A program made the translations under genes and the position numbers. Shown in pieces: positions 1-12,669 of a stretch of 64,000 bases of DNA. Every line of letters starts with the position of its first letter. Position 1 is the stretch's first letter. Under the pieces are notes generated by a model that saw nothing but the letters and a program-made list of their open reading frames with translations, was not told the DNA's origin and did no database searches. Source of the stretch: Linanthus parryae (taxonomy: Eukaryota > Streptophyta > Magnoliopsida > Ericales > Polemoniaceae); the NCBI GenBank assembly GCA_023055425.1, contig JALGPY010000035.1, forward strand, positions 2,471,501 to 2,535,500, in the 5' to 3' direction.

Positions 1-657
1 ATTTGATGGAGCAGTACAAGTTCGGGAAGGACAAAGAAAGTGGAAAAATAAGATAACTATTTGGTTTACCGATGCATTGTTGTTTAGTCGTATAACTAGA
101 GCAGTGACCCGTGCGGTTGGCACTAATAAATTTTAGAAAAAAGTGATTCTTGAAGACCTTTATAAAATATGTTGAATAAGTAGTGAGTATAAACAAACGT
201 ATTTAAATCTAGCTAAACATCTTTTGAAACAACTCAAGGACAAAGTTTTCAATTTGAAACAACTCATGGGATTAGGAATCTTTAATGGTAGCCCCCCAAT
301 TTGGTATATGTTGGACATTAGATTCAATCTCAACCCGTTATTTTGAATCAATCCAAAGGCTTAGAAGAGATACACATCTCCTTCATGAATAGGAAAATAC
401 AAACCTCTAATAGTGTATAGACGTGTATCCTTCATCACGATAGTACCAAATGTTCGTGTCTGTGACTGTGTAGTGTATGTAGTTGATGTGGACACTGAGT
501 TTTATTTTCTAAAAATTATGATAATTGTAGGAGTTTAAACTCGGTTCTTTCTAAAGCAGTGTCTACAGGAACCACAAAACTTTATTTTCAGAGTTTGTTA
601 TCACATACAAAAATGTACGGGATGGTGTATCTTGAGAGTGAATTATGTTTTATGCAG
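1..657. other. left edge, no supported gene
   Basis: I see no convincing exon here. Upstream exons of the RCC1-repeat gene that begins its visible part at 658 may lie here or beyond the left edge, but no open segment in a compatible frame carries RCC1 repeat residues. Confidence 0.4.
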
Positions 658-1807
<1,150 letters not shown>

Positions 1808-2732
1808 TGATTTGCTTTATCACTTCTTAAAATTTATTGAGAGATAAGTGTTAACACGGGAAGAGCTTAGTTTCATTTTACTGTGGACTGTTGGCATTTC
1901 CTCTCTAATCATGTTGAGCAACTTTAAGTTTTTCTTTTGGAGATTGTGTATAATTTTGTTCAGGGATTCGACATTACTGGGCTTGATGCATAACTGGGTG
2001 TGAGTTGATAAATCGTGGTCCTTGTGCAATTGTGTCGTCAAATACAAACTGCACACCCTAAATGCATAAAATTGTTTAATATAGGGCCATCTTCTGCCGA
2101 CTAGGGAATGATGATATTGTTATTCAGTTCCAATCAGGGTCATTTTGCTATACAGCTGTTAGTTGTTTCTGTTGGGTGTAGCCTGGTTTTGGCGACCCGT
2201 ATGATGTAACCACCTAGAACTTGTTTTTGATACAACCCGAATGGAGGAAAAAGAATACATTTTGACCCGTTTTGGACTTGGATCCGGTCTGGTTTAGCGA
2301 GTCATGAGTTAGGGTTCTTAGCAGAAGGTTGAGCATTTTTTTTTTTTTAAATTTCGATTGGAATTCTCGCTGAATCCTTTTCGCCTGATTATCGAAGTCT
2401 CTGCAACTCCATGGATGTAGGCTGTTCTTGGCCGAACCATGTAAATCCGTGTGTTATTTTTTTGTTTAATATCGTTTTTCATGACAGTTTCGCTGGTGAC
2501 TTAATCCGTTTATTGCTAGGAAGAAGCTTAAATTAGGTGTTAGATAGTTGAATTACAAGAACAGTGTAGTTTGAGTCCGTAACCATTCTCCTTTTTCTGG
2601 CCTTGATATAATCATCACTCCTTGTCTTCTTACCCTATCAACGTATATCCTTGATTAGTATTTTGCATTGTGCTCGTTTACCCATCTAAATTCTAACTTT
2701 TGAATCAATCAACAACCATGAATCAATTACAG

Positions 2733-3022
2733 ATCAAGAACTTGAAGGCCCTATTCGAGGTGGAAGTAAGATTTACGACTTTCTTCTGTCTCCCAGTGTA
2801 TAATTCAGTCAGTTACATGTATGCATTAAGAATGGTTAAGAAGAACTGGAGATTTGTTATTGTTGTGTGTTTAATGTGCGAGCAGACCCAAGTGCCTCTC
2901 CAGCACCAACAGCTGCTTTACAATGGGAAGGAGATGAGGAATGCTGAGAAATTGAGTGCTGTTTGTGTCACTGATGGAGATTTAGTCATGATGGTTTCAT
3001 CACAGGCTGCATCACCCGCCAG
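2733..3022 (+). pseudogene. DDI1-type ubiquitin-like domain, two-exon fragment
   Basis: Exons at 2733-2765 and 2886-3022 have good AG/GT borders and join in phase. They encode IKNLKALFEVE then TQVPLQHQQLLYNGKEM, followed by KLSAV and DGDLVMMVSS. This is the second half of the ubiquitin-like domain of plant DDI1 (DNA-damage-inducible 1), a shuttle protein that brings ubiquitinated substrates to the proteasome. The domain's first strand and start codon are not visible upstream. The retroviral-like aspartyl protease domain and UBA domain that should follow are not found downstream. I call it a captured or decayed fragment; a gene with long introns is the alternative. Confidence 0.65.
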
Positions 3023-6000
3023 GTATTTGATGACTTGCCAATTGGATTTCATATTCTTGCATGACAGAATGATATTTTTTATTCGAAAAGGAGATATTAC
3101 TCAATATAAACTCAGTAAACTAATGGTAGGTATGAAATAATTGTACCCACAATTTGGTTGATGTATTAACAATCTTGGAGTTACAATGGGCCTGGAAAGT
3201 AACAGAGGAATTGATTGAGACTACAGTAGACAATGAGATAGATGAGAGTTTCTCATAGTTACTATAATTAAAGAAAAAGGAGGAGAGCGAAGCGGGTATG
3301 TCGTTTATTCTTCCGTCCTCCTTATGGTTATCTTTATGCTGATGGCTGAGTAATCTAACAATCATCATGCTATATCAGGCCTGTATCCCGAACTTACCCT
3401 GACTCACCCAAACTGATTGGTCAGATAGGTAAGAGATACTGCTCAGAATGAGTCTTTATCTTCTTTTTGATACTTGATTCTGGTTTTGTTGAAACTTAGC
3501 TCAGGGACAGCCTTTATCAAGATAAGAGCATTAAACACCTGCACCATTTCCCCATCTCTTCCTTAGTTCATTAAGAAAACAGAACACCAGATGGCTTTCA
3601 TCAAATCGCTTGTTCGTTAGAATAACTATGGGTTTACAGTCCTCAAATTTGGTTTTGATTCAGGTTAAGGGTAAAACACACGCTCTAGATGTACGGAGTT
3701 AACTAAAGCTTAGACATGCCTGCCCCCATTCTCGTATGACCAGGCCCTTCCCTTTAAATGACAATGGGCCAGTGCCACATGTTTCGTATCAACTCCTGGA
3801 TGTAAATGAAAAATACATCTCTTGCATCTTTTCCCGATGAATCTCTAGGATTTTCTCCATCCTTTAAAGGAACAAACAGTTCCCAAGACATCTGGTTCCA
3901 TGTTAGTTTGGTTACCACGGGTGTTAGTTTGTACTGCGAATACCATAACTAAACATGGATTCTTTTGTAGGGAGCTCCAATCACCGGCTGGTATTTCCAC
4001 AGGGTTCTGCGTCAACGTCGTAACTAGCCTAGTCGTAACTCTTTAGGAATTTGATTACTGATGTCCAAGCTACTGTGTCCTGCTACGTTCTCATTTCCTT
4101 CGTTACTGCAAGACGCGACTTTAATGTAGTTCATAAAGCTATCAAATTTGAAGTTCGTCATGGTTTCGGTATTAGTTGCTGAATTGTGATGTCCTTGATC
4201 TAAATTTAGAGAGCACTGATGCTGTGTTTCCTAACTCGACTTCCATTTGAATGTGGTCGGGCACGGCTTGATTTATGTATTTGGTGTTGATCATGGAGTT
4301 AACTTGAAAAATTAACCTCGGGTATAGAATCTTTGGACCCCAAACAGAGCCTGATTTTTGTTGAAGTATCCCAACTTATATAGAAACAAAAATCACATAG
4401 CATTGAAGAACTGAGGAAAGAAAGCTGGAATCAGTATTTGCTTCAACCTACTCTTCCTTCCATTGTATGTTAAATGCTCACTGCTCACGTTTTCTCCATG
4501 TTTACAATAAATTACCCATTTGAACTTGGAGTCACTTCTTGGTGGACTGACAGTTACAACAATTGCTGTAGAGTAATATTGTGTCCTAGGTGACAGGAAA
4601 CGTACTTAGTAGAAGGTCTGGAATGTCCCTCTTTGGTTTACTCCTTACGCAGAAATGCCATATTTAAAGTATATTTCCCCATAGGCCCCTGAAGTCCCAG
4701 TTGTACTTTAAATACCTGAAACATATATTAGAGAAGATTCGCCTTTTCTTAAATTCATGATAAACTACGAAAACCAACTTATTTGGTATGGTTACTATGA
4801 TAATCTATTACATCCTTTGTGAGGATGGGTCCATATTATTTCTGCAGAGGGCTAAAATAACCAGGAATACTGAAAATTGTTATATGTAACTGTTGGCCGT
4901 TTGTAAGATCTGGGATGATTCAAATTTCATCTGAATTGAAACCTTTTAGATTTGTTGAAAATGACCATACGTCATCTGTGTGATTTTTGTCTCTTTGGGG
5001 TTAATTGTTATCCCATATTTGATATGATTGCGACTTTTTATCTATTTTCTTGTGTTAGTGCTCAGGAGTGTAACCTCACTTATGATTGTTATTTTTTGCT
5101 TATTCATTTTTTTCTTATTCGAACATATTCATGATTTATACCGTCATCTTTTGATTCCTTTTACTGCTATATTCGCTTATTCCAACATTATGATGGTTCC
5201 TTTTTTGCTTATTCCAACATATTCATGATCTACCCAATATTTATCTCCCTCGGTTATGATTATTCCTCTATTTTAAATATGGGAGATATGGGTATTTTAG
5301 AAAAAAAAATAACCCTGTGTTAAGATATTTTTTAAAATATTTAGAAGATTTAATCATATTGGGAGAGAGAGATTTATGAGGGTTTAAGTTTGTGTTCCAA
5401 AGTACCATGTGATAGAAATAGTAGGAGAAATAATGGTAAATTAGAGTGATTTAAATGATCATTAAAGATGAGAAGTTTAACCATATAGTGAGGAGTGTTA
5501 AATTTTATCATTATAATGGAGAGAGAAAGAAAGCGGGAATACTTAACTTAATTAGAAAATTGGATTGCTAATCCGTTGTACACTTACGGATGTTAATTAG
5601 AAAGCGGGAATCCCTCTCTTTCCGTTTCTCTTAGATGTTAATTTATCTTTCAAATTTGTAAAATCTTTTTCATTTTTCTTTTTGTAGTAAGTAAACATGT
5701 GAAAGAACTAAAATAAAACCTTAAGAAAAAAAAATAAACGAGCAATGAAAACGGAATAAGAAAAACATATTTATCTTATTCTTCATTGCGTCCTGGATCA
5801 TTGTATAGGAATCCGAAAATGAAGAGAGAAATAAAGAATATCGTTATGATGACGGTTTTGGGTGATATGAATAGTTTTACTGTATTGCTTAGTCAATAAT
5901 TTTACTGTATTGCTTAGTCAATAATTTTACTAAGCAATACAGTAAAATTATTGACTCACAATTAAAAGATAGATTTTAAATTTTAGGCATGCAAAGGTAA

Positions 6001-6340
6001 AATGTAGTAGTATTTATAGTTAGTGGCACAAATTGTATATATATAACTTTCTAAAGATTAAAAGAGACAACACAGATTATTGAGGGCAAAACGGGAATGG
6101 AAAACATATAAGTGCGGTAACTGTATAGAAAAAGGTCCAACAACCGTGTAATCCTTTTAGACATTACGGAGCCAATCTTGGCCATTGATTTTAAATTGCG
6201 TTACAGATATCCAACGGCCTATAATCATTTTGGAGGGAGGTCATGGATTGCCAGCATGGCACTAGATCTGACGGTACAATTGAAACAATAATCGAACGGC
6301 CAAAGATTACAGTCTCAACGCTAAGAAAGTTTTCCCGCCA
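3023..6340. other. non-coding stretch after DDI1 fragment
   Basis: About 3.3 kb without a convincing gene. ORFs are short, T-rich and without family features. A possible terminal exon at 3971-4047 is listed under rejected items. 5230-6100 is strongly AT-rich and holds the perfect hairpin at 5892-5955. Confidence 0.5.
5892..5955. repeat. perfect 25-bp inverted repeat (hairpin)
   Basis: Left arm 5892-5916 and right arm 5931-5955 are exact reverse complements, separated by a 14-nt loop. The loop repeats the first 14 bases of the left arm. Most of the left-arm sequence also occurs once more just upstream (about 5877-5900), so a direct duplication and an inversion of one unit of about 25 bp lie together. 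Confidence 0.9.
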
Positions 6341-6350
6341 AAAGGAATAG

Positions 6351-6358
6351 TATATAAA
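6351..6358 (+). promoter_or_regulatory. TATA box of the Gly/Gln-repeat gene
   Basis: TATATAAA lies 60 bp before the first ATG (6411), so transcription should start near 6380 and give a leader of about 30 nt. The start codon overlaps the bZIP-type palindrome TGACGTCA. Position and match are good, but no expression evidence is available. Confidence 0.6.
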
Positions 6359-6410
6359 CAACGCGTCTCCTCCATTATTCTTCACGTTGAGAGCAGAATT
6401 CATTCAGAGT

Positions 6411-8290
6411 ATGACGTCATCCGCAGGTGCCCAACCCAATCCGCCATTACTAGCTTTTGAGCTCTGTTCTGCGAAAAGCAAATGTCGTCGTGTAGATCTA
6501 CTTGCTACTCTAATATGCTTTCTGCTAGTCGAAATTGTAAATTTACCAGATCTAATTAGTATATTATCGATTGGATCTATATATTTGCAACTCTTTCTTC
6601 TGATTAGGTTTAGATTTGTTATCTTCTGCTGTTAATCGAAGGTCTGATATGCTAAGTCATTGCCGATTATAGATCTACTTGTTGATTTTTGATATTATTT
6701 GCAAATTGATTATGCTCGAAATTCTCTGATTAAATTTACTTTAGCTAGACGTTTTCGATCATATTTGTTGCTTTCCGCTGTTAATCGTAGTTGTGCATCT
6801 ACTTATCAGATCTGATATGTGAAGAAAATGAAGAAAATGCCGGTTAGATCTACGCACTTTTGAAATGTCGCTTGGATCTGCAGTTCAACTTTCGATTTTC
6901 GATAATATTTTCGAATTCCTTTCTGTTAGATTGTGATTGTGCTCGAAATTCGTTCTGATTAAATTTACTTTAGCGAGACGATTTTCATATTTTGTTGCTT
7001 TCCACTGTTTCGAATTCCTTTCTACTTAGTTATGCATCTACTTTTGAGTATGCGCAAAAGATATTGATCAGATCTGCTTAACTTCGGTTAATATCTGCTT
7101 TGACTAATGAAGTTTCGATGAGTTGTGATGTGCTCCACTTTTGCACTATCTAATAAATTTGATTTTATTTTCAGGCCTTCTTTTAACTCTCGTAATCGGG
7201 TCGATGGTGTTAATTGCTAACAGCACTTTGGCTGGTATATCAGCCAAGAACGAGAAGGTAAATTCATTGAGCAATTGAAGTTTGAGACGCTTTTTTTTTT
7301 CTAATTTAATAAATACAATAAATACACTGTCCTGCAGTTTGTGGAGACTGCAACAGATAAGGCTGTACAGAAGATTGAATCCCTGTTTGCATCTAATGTG
7401 GTAATCTCTGCAAATTAATAGCTGTATTTTTGAAAAAGATTATTCACGTTTCTCATTTTTAAATATTATCAAAACTGATGATTCTCTTTTAAAAAACAAT
7501 TGCGTGCAGGTTGTGATGATGGTAACTGAAGCTGGGCACCAGATTGCAACACTTAAGTCTCATGTGGTGGTACGCAACTCCCTTACTTACACTGCAAGCC
7601 AAAGTGCTTTCAAATCAATTTTCATTAACATAATTTCAAAAATACACCAAAAATGTTAATATATCAAAATGTATTTCAGAGCCAAAAAGGAGGAGACCAA
7701 GCAGGGGACCAAGCACAGGGGCAAGGTGACCAGGGGCAAGGTGGAGGGGCAGACCAGGTACAGGGGCAAGGTGACCAGGGGCAAGGTGGAGGGGCAGACC
7801 AGGGTCAGGGCCAGGGTGGGGGGGAAGGCCAGGCTCAGGGGCAAGGTGATCAGGGGCTGGGTGGGGGGCAAGCTCAGGGGCAAGGTGACCAGGAAGGTGG
7901 TGGTCAGGGCGGTGGTGGCCAGGGCGGTGGTGGCCAGGGCGGTGGTGGCCAGGGCGGTGGAGACCAGGGCGGTGGAGACCAGGACGGTGGAGACCAGGAC
8001 GGTGGAGACCAGGAAGGTGAATCTGAAGACATTGATGAAGGTGATTATGGAGGTAACAAATCTAATTTTCATTTGCAGAGCTAAATTTGTTTAGATGTTT
8101 ATTATGAAACTGAACTTTACCTGTTTTTGCAGACATTGAAGCAAACATCAATGAGCAGTTTGCAGTTGTGAAGAAAGAGCCCACATACCCACCCCAATCT
8201 GGTAATGCTGCTGTTCAGAGGGCAAGGAAGCAAGCTAAGGGTCGCGACAAGACTAGGAAGAAAGAAAGGGAAGAGAAAAGAGAACTATAG
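6411..8290 (+). CDS. unrecognised membrane protein with Gly/Gln/Asp minisatellite domain
   Basis: Six exons join in one frame: 6411-6558, 7175-7257, 7338-7400, 7510-7569, 7680-8052 and 8133-8290 (885 nt, 294 residues). Introns are GT/AG; the first donor (6559) is the least certain. The start is the first ATG after a TATA box at 6351. N-terminal exons give two hydrophobic segments (LLATLICFLLVEIVNL and LLLTLVIGSMVLIAN), which are probable membrane spans. Two short exons then look amphipathic and helical. Exon 5 is almost entirely Gly, Gln and Asp repeats (QGQGDQGQGGGADQ units, then GGGGQ and GGDQD units) ending in an acidic EGESEDIDEGDYG. The last exon is basic (ARKQAKGRDKTRKK) and ends KREEKREL-like. 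I do not recognise the family and assign no function. Consistent phases across five introns argue that the gene is real. The repeat exon is probably variable in length between individuals. Confidence 0.7.
7698..8030 (+). repeat. G-rich coding minisatellite
   Basis: Units such as CAGGGGCAAGGTGAC and GGCGGTGGTGGCCAG repeat in tandem inside exon 5 of the gene at 6411-8290. The strand is purine- and G-rich with several runs of 4-7 G, so it could form G-quadruplexes in DNA or mRNA. Because unit lengths are multiples of three, two plus-strand frames and one minus-strand frame all stay open across it; only the Gly/Gln frame joins the flanking exons. Confidence 0.9.
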
Positions 8291-8317
8291 AGTTATCAGG
8301 ATTAGAAAAGATTTGTA

Positions 8318-8494
8318 TAGCTTTTGAGGATTTTAGTAGTGATCAGCAACAAAACTGTCCTAAGTGTTCTCAGGAAATGATCTGTTAAGCTTTTGAGGAT
8401 TTTAGTATAGCTTTTGAGGATTTTAGTTGATCAGCAACAAAAACTGTCCTAAGTGTTCTCAGGAAATGATCTGTTAAGCTTTTGAGGACTTTAC
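8318..8494 (+). repeat. tandem duplication, period 90 bp
   Basis: Two nearly identical 90-bp units begin TAGCTTTTGAGG at 8318 and 8408 and share the interior AACTGTCCTAAGTGTTCTCA. They start 28 bp after the stop codon of the Gly/Gln-repeat gene, so they probably lie in its 3' UTR. Confidence 0.9.
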
Positions 8495-8746
8495 TAAGAA
8501 TGAAATGGAGAATATATCTTAGAACTCTTGCATCTAGTTGTCACTTCAAACTCGTGCATCTACTTTCATCAATTTATGACCCTATTTAATATTACAAGTC
8601 AGTGTGAAACTATTGAATTATTGTTAAAATTTGATAAATTTTAACAATAAAATTTGATGCTGATCACTACTAAAATCTTTTCTAATTTGATAAATTTTAA
8701 CGTGGTTCTTGTTAAAATTTGATTTTTTGTCACATTGACAAGAACT

Positions 8747-9045
8747 CGAAACGATCAAACAGTTTCAAATAAAAACCTACTACAGCATTACAATAAATCA
8801 AATTTGAACAATAACCATGTAGCACATAAGACATAGTTTACAGACATGTACTCGAAACGATCAAACAGTTTTAATACAAACCTATAGTTTTGCATTACAA
8901 TAAATCAATTTTGGCACATAAGATAGCTTACAGACATGAACTCGAAACGATCTAACAGTTATAAATAAAAACCTAGTTTTGCATTACAATAAATCAAATT
9001 TTAACAAGAACCACGTAGCACATAAGAAAGTTTATAGACATGACT
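8747..9045. repeat. three tandem copies of a ~100-bp unit
   Basis: The motif CGAAACGATC recurs at 8747, 8853 and 8943. Each copy is followed by a similar block with TTACAATAAATCAA and GTAGCACATAAGA or GGCACATAAGA. Spacings are 106 and 90 bp; the copies differ by small indels and substitutions. I see no coding potential. Confidence 0.85.
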
Positions 9046-9155
9046 TCAAATTTTCATTTGTGCAACACAGAAACTGTCCCCAGAAACACATAATCACATA
9101 ACCACTATTCTCCATTTATAAGCACAATGTCTTTGAAATCCATACAATAAAACAA

Positions 9156-9356
9156 CAGTCCCCATAAGATAAGTTATGCCAATTATTTATTGCAGTGGTT
9201 GATTGATTTCCAAAATACCAACAATGCCCATCAAAGCAAAAACAAGGAATCAATAATACAACAGTCCCCATAAGATAAGTTATACCAATTATTTATTGCA
9301 GTGGTTGATTGATTTCCAAAATACCAACAATGCCCATCAAAGCAAGAACAAGGAAA
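9156..9356. repeat. tandem duplication, period 106 bp
   Basis: Two almost identical copies begin CAGTCCCCATAAGATAAG at 9156 and 9262 and run to AGCAAGAACAAGGA. I count only a few differences, so the duplication is recent. Confidence 0.9.
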
Positions 9357-9779
9357 AAAAGTGGAAATCCTCTACAAGTCTCTAAAATCACCTTGAAAAC
9401 TAAGAGTGCACTTCTATTTCATGATACTAAAATCACTTTGCACTTAAAATAAAATATAACATATGAGTTAATGTTTTTACATTCTTACATCAATTTCAGA
9501 TGAGGTATTACTAAAATCACTTTGCACAAAATAAAATATTACATTTATGAGTTATTTTCTTACATTTTCACAAAGTCAGAGGTACACTTAATATTGATCC
9601 AAGAAAGTACTATACCGACATTCAAAGATAAAAGATGACACATGATAAAAAAAAATTACCTGAGATGATGTGTAATTGACCTTTGACCCGGAATTCGATT
9701 ATTCAGGATATGAAACGGAGCCCGTAAAAACTGAATAACTGTAATATCACTGGATCAAACAGTAGTAAAGATGAAATAA

Positions 9780-10090
9780 CCAATTTTCTTTCAGATCTGA
9801 AACTTCTAGACTAATAAAACCAAATCACAACCGAAATCAACCTAAAACCGGACTCCGATCTTTTGCTCTGTCTTTTAAAACTTTCTAAAATCATAATGAA
9901 AAGAATTCTCTCTTTATGTTCAACACTGATATGAAACCAATTTTCTTTCAGATCTATAACTTATAGAATAAGAAAACCAAGCCTCAACCGAAATCAACCT
10001 AAAACCGGACTCCGATCTTTTGCCTCTTTCAAAAATTTCAAGAAAATTGTAAGGAAAATAATTCTCCTCTCTTCATCGTTCAACCCTGAG
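9780..10090. repeat. tandem duplication, period ~157 bp
   Basis: Copies begin CCAATTTTCTTTCAGATCT at 9780 and 9937. Both contain ACCGAAATCAACCTAAAACC followed by GGACTCCGATCTTTTGC. The copies have diverged by substitutions and indels. Confidence 0.85.
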
Positions 10091-10244
10091 GCGAACTCGA
10101 GAGGAGAGAGCCTATAAATTTCCGTTCTTCCAAATTTAAAACAAAAGAAGGATCAACCCAAAAACCGGTACAAAAATAGATTTTTAGACCACCTTCAAAA
10201 TATTCAAGAATATCGCTAGATCTGAAGAACGAAATCCAGAGATA

Positions 10245-10640
10245 GGTGCGGTTTTTTTACCCAAAATTTGGTCAAAAAATACGGATCTTTAACCGATCTT
10301 CGAGAAAATTCAATAAAATCACTAGATCTCTCCTCCATCGTTCAACTCACGGAGAGAGCGAACTCCAGAGAAAGGCGCGGTTTTTCTACCCAAAATCTGG
10401 ACAAAAAATACAGATTTTAACACATCTTCAAAAGAAATTCAAGAAAACCACCAGATCTCTCCTTCATCGTTCAACTCACTGAGAGCGAACTCCAGAGAAA
10501 GGTGCGGTTATTCTACCCAAAATCTGGACAAAATACGGATCTGCAACCCATCTTCAAGAAAATTCAAGAAAATCACCCTATCTCTCCTTCATCGTTCAAC
10601 TCAAGAGAGCGAACTCAAGAGAGCGGTGCGGTTTTTCTAG
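10245..10640. repeat. three and a part tandem copies of a ~127-bp unit
   Basis: Units begin GGTGCGG or GGCGCGG at 10245, 10374, 10501 and 10625 (periods 129, 127, 124). Each has CTACCCAAAATCTGGACA or a close variant and then CTCTCCTTCATCGTTCAACT. Read on the minus strand, the tract and the (TC)-rich stretch at 10640-10690 look like a plant 5' leader, so a minus-strand non-coding transcript from about 10740 is conceivable but unproven. Confidence 0.85.
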
Positions 10641-10923
10641 AGAGAAAGAGAGCGGCAGAGAGAGAGAGAGGTAGAGAGAGAATGAAAACATCTGTAAGAG
10701 ATAGGCGGAAGTGAGGAAAAAGTACTAGGTTGTCATATTTAAATGGACACACAAACCCTACTTGTAGTGGGCTTCCCGACTTTCGGTCATAATTTGGGTA
10801 GAGGTGATGGGCTGATTCATAACACAACGGACCGAAAAAAAATACTAAGAATTGCGGCCCAAATAAACTTTTTAAAAGAAATAAACCCATGTGATAATTG
10901 TATTAGGTGTATTAATTATAAAA
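10641..10923. other. GA-rich microsatellite and spacer
   Basis: 10641-10690 is an imperfect (GA)n tract. The rest is ordinary AT-rich sequence with short ORFs that I do not believe. It ends where the probable Helitron terminus begins. Confidence 0.5.
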
Positions 10924-12629
10924 CTAGCAAACCGTGCACGGATAAATATCATACAAATAAAATATATAAATGTTCACAATTCAGAATTTTAGTTTAGATA
11001 TTTCTTTCAAATCAAGTTTCTGAAACCAAAATTTTATATATAATAGCATAGCGAATGTTTACAAAAATAAAAATGTTTAATGTGTGTACCATTCACTTCA
11101 TCCGTCTAATTTTTATAATATTTAATTTTAATAGAATTGTATTATCTTTTTTGCTTAGTTATATTGATATTTAGTGTAACAATAAAGTATAAAATATTTT
11201 GCCCATAGAAAATGATCCGAAACATAAATAATGCAACATCACAGCAAATTTAATCAAGAGTTGCCAATTTTATAATAACATTGATATTGAAAAGGCATTG
11301 ATGTTAATAAATCTACTGTTCACACAAAAAAAGATGTAATTATATGTGAAGCAGGAATTTAAATAAAATCGATCGACTTAACAAATATAAAATGTGTATG
11401 AACTCAACTATGCCCGCTTGTTATTATTTTATAAAATACAATCACAAAATCTCATATAAGTATCTATCGAATACATTTACATCAAACACTTAAAAGGATT
11501 CACCATTATATAACTTAGGGTACGTAGCGATCACATTCTCACTTCTTCCTCAAATGATTTTGGTGATTCAACAGCAATTCCTTATTTACCGCAGCTAGTC
11601 TCGATCCGAACAAATGAGGAAGGTTGAAGTATAGCCTGACTCTGGCACCAGATCTTAAGATGGCAATGTTCCACTAATTCAAGTATCTGATTAAATAAAC
11701 TGAGAATGATTGAGTACGATATTTAGCAATTACATATAAGCGAGAAAAAAATTGTAACATTCTTTTTCTTAATAATAATATATAAAAAATTGAAGTTGGA
11801 CTCCCCCTCAGAGCTTGCACGGCAGCGGACAAATCTACATGAAACGAACATAAAAAAACGCAAAATACATAGTAATTGCAAGGAAGGAATCAACCTGATG
11901 ACTGGAAGAGAGAAAAAGACAATGGACATAAGGCAGAAATAAATGAAGATAATTATAAAACTACATAAAACCAGAAGTAATAACCACCAAATTGAGAATG
12001 ATTGAGAACTAAGCCTTAGGGTTTAGCTAATTAGTTGAAAAGTCTACTGCTCCAAAATCAACCTATAGTGAGTTCATCTTTTACCTTAAATTTTCAGATA
12101 GTTCAGGATTTCATTCTGGGAGGAAAAAGTCGGTAAAGGAAAGATAAAAAAGTGTAAAGTTTACAGATTAAAAGAGCATGTTTCAATCTAGTAAAACATC
12201 AATGTACTCGTCAAAATTGAAGTAATCTGCTGTATTATCTCCATTTCAAGTACCGCAGCCTCCTAATGCCTTAGAGGAAGAAGAAGAAAATGAGAGACAT
12301 AAAGGTGAGAGATAATTGTTTTCTATGGAGAATATATATATATATATATATACACGGAGAGATTAACCAATACAATCTGTAAATAGATAATGTTTGTAAA
12401 AAGAAATCAGACAGTATCAATATATTAACATCCCAATCTTTTTTTAGAAAGATTTACATCCCAATCTTGCGTTAGAAAAGATAAAAAAAAAAAATGAATT
12501 GTAAAAGTTGCATATTAAAACATCAAAAAACAATACCTGTACTCGTCAAACTTGAAGTAATCTATCGTGCCTATTCCCTCCATTGCAAAAACTGACAGGA
12601 ACAAATGCAGCCTCCTAATGCCAAAGAGG

Positions 12630-12669
<40 letters not shown>

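Noticed and set aside
3971..4047. Possible terminal exon (ELQSPAGISTGFCVNVVTSLV) after an acceptor TTTTGTAG
   Set aside because: It is short, has no RCC1 or DDI1 signature, and no frame-consistent join to an upstream exon could be shown.
5028..5228. Phe/Leu-rich ORF that looks like a membrane peptide
   Set aside because: T-rich non-coding sequence; hydrophobicity follows from composition, and a repeated ATTCGAACATATTC / ATTCCAACATATTC motif explains it.
7656..8072. 138-residue minus-strand ORF and a second plus-strand ORF over the Gly/Gln exon
   Set aside because: They are shadows of a repeat whose units are multiples of three. They do not join neighbouring exons.
10246..10714. Repeated basic ORFs (RFFYPKSGQ units)
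   Set aside because: Translations of the 127-bp tandem repeat; frame changes between units and no start context.
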